A stretch of 64,000 bases of DNA from Castellaniella sp040276085. Its GTDB lineage: Bacteria > Pseudomonadota > Gammaproteobacteria > Burkholderiales > Burkholderiaceae_B. Location: contig NZ_JBELOK010000004.1 of the NCBI RefSeq assembly GCF_040276085.1, forward strand, positions 124,001 through 188,000, read 5' to 3'. The position numbers and the translations under genes were made by a program. Below are positions 60,579 through 64,000 of the stretch, piece by piece (the stretch's first letter is position 1; each line of letters begins with the position of its first letter). Under the pieces are notes generated by a model. That model was not told the origin of the DNA, ran no database searches, and worked only from the letters and a program-made list of their open reading frames with translations.

Positions 60579-60746
60579 ATGTTTTTCGGAAATATGTGGC
60601 TGCTGGCAATAGCCGTGGCCGGCGTCATTCTTGCCCTGATAGGATTCGGCATGCGCGACCGCAACCCGGGCATGGTGCTCATAGGCATCGGCTTTCTTGC
60701 CGTCCTGTTCGCCGTCATCAAAAAGGCGATTGATCTCTTCGGCTGA
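60579..60746 (+). CDS. 55-residue two-helix membrane protein
   Basis: Reads MFFGNMWLLAIAVAGVILAL, then IGFGMRDRNPGM, then VLIGIGFLAVLFAVIKK and ends AIDLFG. Two hydrophobic helices flank a short charged turn, a typical small inner-membrane protein. It sits 20 bp after the predicted FNR-type transcription start and 13 bp before the L,D-transpeptidase gene, which supports it as real despite its size. I do not recognise the family. Confidence 0.65.
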   Translation: MFFGNMWLLAIAVAGVILALIGFGMRDRNPGMVLIGIGFLAVLFAVIKKAIDLFG

Positions 60747-60759
60747 AAAAAGAATCCAG

Positions 60760-62385
60760 ATGAGGAAATCTGTTCCATCGATCGTGCTGGCGGCTATCCT
60801 GGCATTGTTTTCAGCCGCTGCATCGGTCCAGACGCCCTTGGCTGCTGCGGCAACGCCTTCTACCGTTGGCGCTCCGGCCACGGAACAGAACATCGAGTCT
60901 TTGCCGGCCGTGCCTGCGGCACCGATGCCCTCATGGTTCGAGGGCGATCAGCCGAACGATGACGCCCGGGTCGCCCTGGCTGTACTGGCCGACGCCCAGT
61001 CCCAGGGCCTGCGGCCGCAAGACTATCGCGCATCCGAGCTTGCACAGGCCTTTGAACGCCCATCGCAGAGCGCATCCGCCCCGGGGGGGCAGGCAAAGCT
61101 GGGCACCGGGCTGACTTCCGCACTCGAACATTACTTGACTGACCTGGTCCATGGCCGCCTCAGCCCCGAGGTATTGAAGCACCGGTTCAAGGCTCCGCCG
61201 CTGAGTCAATTCAACGCCCATGCCTACGTGCTCCAGGCGCGTCAATCGGGCCGTCTGGCGCAGGCCCTTGGCGAGGCACAGCCAAAGGTTCCGATGTACG
61301 AGTCGCTCCGGCGGGCCATGAGTGCCTACCGGGCTTTGGGTGATCCGGCGGCCTGGCACACACCACTCCCGCCGCTGCCGACTCGTTCTCTACGGCCCGG
61401 CCAGGCCTATGCAGGACTTGCGATCATCGCCGAACGCCTGGCAATTCTGGGTGATCTTCCGACGTCCGAGGTGGCGACTGAGCACTACGAGGGCGGCCTG
61501 GTGGATGCGGTACGCAGGTTTCAGGAACGGCACGGCCTGGAGATGGACGGTGTGCTCGGCCCGGCGACATTGGCACAACTGAATGTGACCCCGGCGCAGC
61601 GCGTCGAGCAGATGGCGCTTACTCTGGAGCGTCTGCGCTGGACGCCCCTGCTGTACGCGCCCCGCATGATCGTGGTGAATATCCCCGAATTTGTATTACG
61701 GGCCTATGAGCTGCAGGACAATAAGGTCAGGCTGGATCTGGAGATGCGCGTGGTGGTGGGCAAGGCGCTGGATACGCGCACACCGATTTTTCTGGAGGAT
61801 ATGCGCTTTATCGAGTTCAGCCCGTACTGGAATGTGCCGCGCTCGATTGCGCTTGGCGAGACCCTCCCACGTCTGCGCCGCGACCCCGACTATTTTGTCC
61901 GGCAAGGATTCGAATTCGTCACTGGTCAAGGAAAAGTCGTGACTGCTCTGTCGTCCCAAGCGATTGATGCCGTGCAGCGGGGCGAATGGCGTATCCGCCA
62001 AAGACCGGGGCCGCAAAATGCGATGGGCGACATAAAGTTCATCTTTCCGAACGATCAGAACATTTACCTGCACTACACATCCGCCCCAGAACTGTTTTCA
62101 CGCGCACGTCGCGATTTCAGCCATGGCTGCATTCGTATTGAAACGCCTGTGGCGCTGGCCCAGTTCGTACTGCGCCAGCACCCGGAATGGACCCGGCAAC
62201 GGATTGTCGACGCCATGGGTAGCGGGCAGTCGCGCACCTTGCGTCTGGATCACCCCGTCCCGGTCCTGATCGCCTACAGCACCGTTATCGTCAAGGGTGA
62301 TGGTAAAGTATATTTTTTTCCCGATATATATCATCAGGATGCGCGTCTGGAGCAGGCATTGGGCAGCGCCCGGCGAGGTCTCTGA
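60760..62385 (+). CDS. YcbB/LdtD-type L,D-transpeptidase
   Basis: A 541-residue exported enzyme that makes 3-3 peptidoglycan crosslinks. It has a signal peptide (residues 1-30), an N-terminal scaffold region, a peptidoglycan-binding domain near residues 245-285 (VDAVRRFQERHGLEMDGVLG) and a YkuD catalytic domain with C457 in SHGCIRIETP. ARSIALGE-type and SPYWNVPRSIALGETLPRL motifs match LdtD. A YcbK-like gene follows 59 bp later, as ycbB and ycbK do in E. coli. Confidence 0.92.
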   Translation: MRKSVPSIVLAAILALFSAAASVQTPLAAAATPSTVGAPATEQNIESLPAVPAAPMPSWFEGDQPNDDARVALAVLADAQSQGLRPQDYRASELAQAFERPSQSASAPGGQAKLGTGLTSALEHYLTDLVHGRLSPEVLKHRFKAPPLSQFNAHAYVLQARQSGRLAQALGEAQPKVPMYESLRRAMSAYRALGDPAAWHTPLPPLPTRSLRPGQAYAGLAIIAERLAILGDLPTSEVATEHYEGGLVDAVRRFQERHGLEMDGVLGPATLAQLNVTPAQRVEQMALTLERLRWTPLLYAPRMIVVNIPEFVLRAYELQDNKVRLDLEMRVVVGKALDTRTPIFLEDMRFIEFSPYWNVPRSIALGETLPRLRRDPDYFVRQGFEFVTGQGKVVTALSSQAIDAVQRGEWRIRQRPGPQNAMGDIKFIFPNDQNIYLHYTSAPELFSRARRDFSHGCIRIETPVALAQFVLRQHPEWTRQRIVDAMGSGQSRTLRLDHPVPVLIAYSTVIVKGDGKVYFFPDIYHQDARLEQALGSARRGL

Positions 62386-62444
62386 AATCGCTGGGCACGG
62401 GGCGGACTCAGCAGCAGGGCACAGCTGATGATCACGATGCAATC

Positions 62445-63005
62445 ATGAATTCGAAGACCAACTCTGCGCGCCGGCGCTTTCTCGCGGCGGCATCGGGCAC
62501 GACCATGCTATGCGCCTTTCCCATGATCGCCAGGGCAAGCTCGGCGAGCTCGTCAATGCGCGAGCTGGCGATGGACCATACCCACACGCACGAAAAAATC
62601 GACCTGACCTACGCAGTGGGCAGCCGGTATGTGCCGCAGGCGCTGGTCGACCTCAATCACTTTTTGCGTGACCATTATTCAGGTCTGGTCGGCCATATGG
62701 ACCCGGGTGTTTACGACATCATGCATGCGGTGCGGATCGCATTGGCAGCACGCGCGCCCTACCAGATCATTTCCGGCTACCGGGCACCCCAGACGAACGA
62801 GCGACTGCGCACCACCCGCGGCGGGGGCGTGGCCAAACGCAGCCTGCACATGGTTGGCAAGGCAGTCGATCTGCGCATACCCGGTGTTCCGCTTGAAGAA
62901 CTGCGCGATGCCGCCCTGGCACTGAAGGCTGGTGGCGTGGGCTACTACCCAGGCAGCGCCTTTGTCCATATCGACACCGGAAAAGTACGGTCCTGGAGCG
63001 GCTGA
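62445..63005 (+). CDS. YcbK-like DUF882 peptidase (MepK type), Tat-exported
   Basis: A 186-residue protein with a twin-arginine-type signal (ARRRFLAAASG) and a DUF882/M15-like domain. Zinc-site segments are visible: SGYRAPQTNERLR, SLHMVGKAVDLRI and FVHIDTGKVRSW. E. coli MepK (YcbK) cuts 3-3 crosslinks, so it pairs functionally with the transpeptidase gene just upstream. It is the last gene of the FNR-controlled operon. Confidence 0.9.
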   Translation: MNSKTNSARRRFLAAASGTTMLCAFPMIARASSASSSMRELAMDHTHTHEKIDLTYAVGSRYVPQALVDLNHFLRDHYSGLVGHMDPGVYDIMHAVRIALAARAPYQIISGYRAPQTNERLRTTRGGGVAKRSLHMVGKAVDLRIPGVPLEELRDAALALKAGGVGYYPGSAFVHIDTGKVRSWSG

Positions 63006-63086
63006 GGGCAATCAAGCAATTGCTCCCAAAAATTCGCCTACGACCTGATAGCGGTATTCGTCGTCTTTATTGCCAAGCTCAATCGT

Positions 63087-63298
63087 AGTCAGTGCCGGCG
63101 CGCAACCCCCAGCGGGTCGACGCTGGCCATGAAATACGCCACATCAAACTGGCGGATCTGGTCGCCATTTTCTGCCAGCGACCTGCATTCAATCGTGCAG
63201 CCATGCGTATTGGCCTTGGGAAACCAGGCAAGCACCGCGGCCTGCTTGCCGCGATAGTCTGACAGCTGATAGATGGAAATGCTCTCGCGCCGTGCATA
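63087..63298 (-). pseudogene. Truncated peroxiredoxin (Bcp/AhpC-TSA type)
   Basis: On the minus strand the frame reads YARRESISIYQLSDYRGKQ, AAVLAWFPKANTHGCTIEC, then RQFDVAYFMASVDPLGVARR and stop. This matches the start of a thioredoxin-fold peroxiredoxin, with the peroxidatic cysteine in HGCTIEC. The true N-terminus is removed by the ISL3 remnant at 63300, and after VDPLG the sequence degenerates. It is not a working gene. Confidence 0.75.
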
Positions 63299-63299
63299 T

Positions 63300-63410
63300 G
63301 GCTTCAGGAATTTTGAGAATTACCGCTTAAGAGTCTTGGCTCAATGCGGCTGGAACGGTGTGATTAACCGTGTCTGATGAATGCCCATCCCCCGATTATG
63401 GGGTAGAGCC
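63300..63410 (+). mobile_element. ISL3-family right-end remnant
   Basis: Codes the last 25 residues of an ISL3 transposase (GFRNFENYRLRVLAQCGWNG, then VINRV and stop at 63375-63377) and the right end to GGGGTAGAGCC. Its final 58 bp match the remnant at 35648-35705 with 4 differences, in the same orientation. Confidence 0.85.
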
Positions 63411-63457
63411 CGAAATCCCCGTATAAAAACAAAAAGCCCTTGTTTAACAAGGGCCTT
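63411..63457. terminator. Terminator-like hairpin behind tRNA-Pro, carrying the duplicated flank
   Basis: AAGCCCTTGTTTAACAAGGGCCTT can form a stem of about 9 bp (AGCCCTTGTT with AACAAGGGCCT). On the minus strand it is followed by TTTTTGTTTTTATAC, a good terminator for the tRNA-Pro transcript. Its left half also occurs at 60127-60157. Confidence 0.75.
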
Positions 63458-63470
63458 CTATTAAATGAAT

Positions 63471-63547
63471 TGGTCGGGGTGACATGATTCGAACATGCGA
63501 CTCCTACGTCCCGAACGTAGTACTCTACCAGGCTGAGCTACACCCCG
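63471..63547 (-). tRNA. tRNA-Pro (anticodon CGG)
   Basis: Minus-strand cloverleaf of 77 nt with encoded CCA (63471-63473). Acceptor CGGGGTG pairs with CACCCCG; anticodon stem CTACG/CGTAG with loop TTCGGGA gives CGG. D-arm GTAGCTCAGCCTGGTAGAGT and T-loop TTCGAAT are standard. Confidence 0.95.
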
Positions 63548-63605
63548 ACGGTGATGCCAGACGACCAATGGCCCAAAAAAGGGCCCGCCATCTGCGGGAA
63601 ACATT

Positions 63606-64000
63606 TCAGCGGTCGCGCTCGACCGCGAAAGCAGAGAATTCTATCAGAGTTTCGCGGTAAACGGAATCCGGAAAGACATCCAGTGCCTGGCGCGCGAGGC
63701 CGGCCTCGCGCGCCGCTGCTTGCCGGGTGTACTGCAAGGCGTCGGTGGCATGAATCGCGCGGGCCACGGCCTCGAAATCGGCTTCACCGGTTTCGATGGC
63801 ACTGCGGATCAGGGTGCGTTGCTCGGGCGTACCGATTTCAAGCACCCGGATAAGCGGCAAAGTGGGTTTGCCCTCGCGCAGGTCGTCGCCGACGTTTTTG
63901 CCCAGGGCCTGAACATCACCGCTGTAATCCAGCACGTCGTCGATGAGCTGAAAGGCTGTACCGACATGTCGACCATAGGCTGCCGCAGCAGATTCTTGTT
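63606..64000 (-). CDS. ispB: Octaprenyl diphosphate synthase (5' part cut by window edge)
   Basis: C-terminal 131 or so codons of a trans-polyprenyl synthase. The visible part starts in the second aspartate-rich motif (FQLIDDVLDYSGD), followed by GKNVGDDLREGKPTLPLI, typical of IspB, which makes the ubiquinone-8 side chain. The gene ends 59 bp after (upstream on the + strand map) the tRNA-Pro gene. The N-terminus lies beyond position 64000. Confidence 0.92.
   Translation of the reverse strand, partial: QESAAAAYGRHVGTAFQLIDDVLDYSGDVQALGKNVGDDLREGKPTLPLIRVLEIGTPEQRTLIRSAIETGEADFEAVARAIHATDALQYTRQAAAREAGLARQALDVFPDSVYRETLIEFSAFAVERDR

Overview
The window looks like a moderately GC-rich betaproteobacterial chromosome, most probably Burkholderiales and family Alcaligenaceae. 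The signs are a DUF4148 protein, a Tat-exported HiPIP, an octaprenyl-type IspB, msrB-yciB-bolA-ppiC gene order, tightly overlapping operons and many LysR regulators. This placement is inference from gene content; no rRNA is present to test it. About 84 features are supported: mostly intact genes, two tRNAs (Leu-CAA, Pro-CGG), a few insertion-sequence remnants and several good regulatory sites.

Layout. 1-4.7 kb (-): branched-chain amino acid type ABC transporter with a LivM-LivG fusion. 5-7.1 kb (+): msrB-yciB-bolA-ppiC, each pair overlapping by ATGA. 7.1-8.1 kb (-): wrbA and a BON lipoprotein. 8.3-11 kb (+): persulfide dioxygenase, TauE/SafE exporter and a PF03773 permease behind an AT-rich repeated operator, which looks like a sulfide-detoxification unit. 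11-14.6 kb: Xi-class GST, DUF4148 protein, LysR, Crp/Fnr regulator. 14.5-21.7 kb (-): beta-propeller, HiPIP, CusR/CusS-like two-component pair, then a CuA subunit II, a heme-copper subunit I without the active-site tyrosine, a SCO protein and a small membrane protein. This matches the norS-norY-senC-orf1 layout of sNOR-type nitric oxide reductases. 22-26.4 kb: a hydroxyacyl-CoA dehydrogenase, a cystine-type ABC transporter and a DUF2520 protein. 26.6-27.7 kb: an EVE-HNH protein, probably a modification-dependent endonuclease. 27.8-35.3 kb (+): a complete TetR-HlyD-ABC-permease-permease-outer-membrane-factor efflux operon.

35.3-35.7 kb: a metallo-hydrolase gene cut by an ISL3 remnant next to tRNA-Leu. 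35.8-44.5 kb: GlxA-like regulator, SdaA, EamA transporter, thioesterase, LLM oxidoreductase, NadE, IlvD and a Crp/Fnr regulator. 44.8-53.6 kb: PEP carboxylase, DabA-DabB, a divergent LysR and a beta-carbonic anhydrase, which together form a bicarbonate supply-and-use module. 53.6-57.6 kb: NUDIX hydrolase, a GGDEF/EAL sensor and free-methionine sulfoxide reductase. 57.7-60.1 kb: a MmgE/PrpD protein paired with a phosphosulfolactate-synthase-like protein behind a Fur-like box. 60.1-63.6 kb: an IS3 remnant, a perfect FNR box placed at -41.5 for a 55-residue membrane protein plus L,D-transpeptidase plus YcbK-like operon, a truncated peroxiredoxin, a second ISL3 remnant and tRNA-Pro. The window ends in ispB.

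The most interesting parts are the putative sNOR cluster with its copper-type two-component control, the FNR-controlled cell-wall operon, and the inorganic-carbon module. Nothing here is an unambiguous, wholly new system. The PrpD/ComA-like pair and the lone EVE-HNH gene are the least explained.
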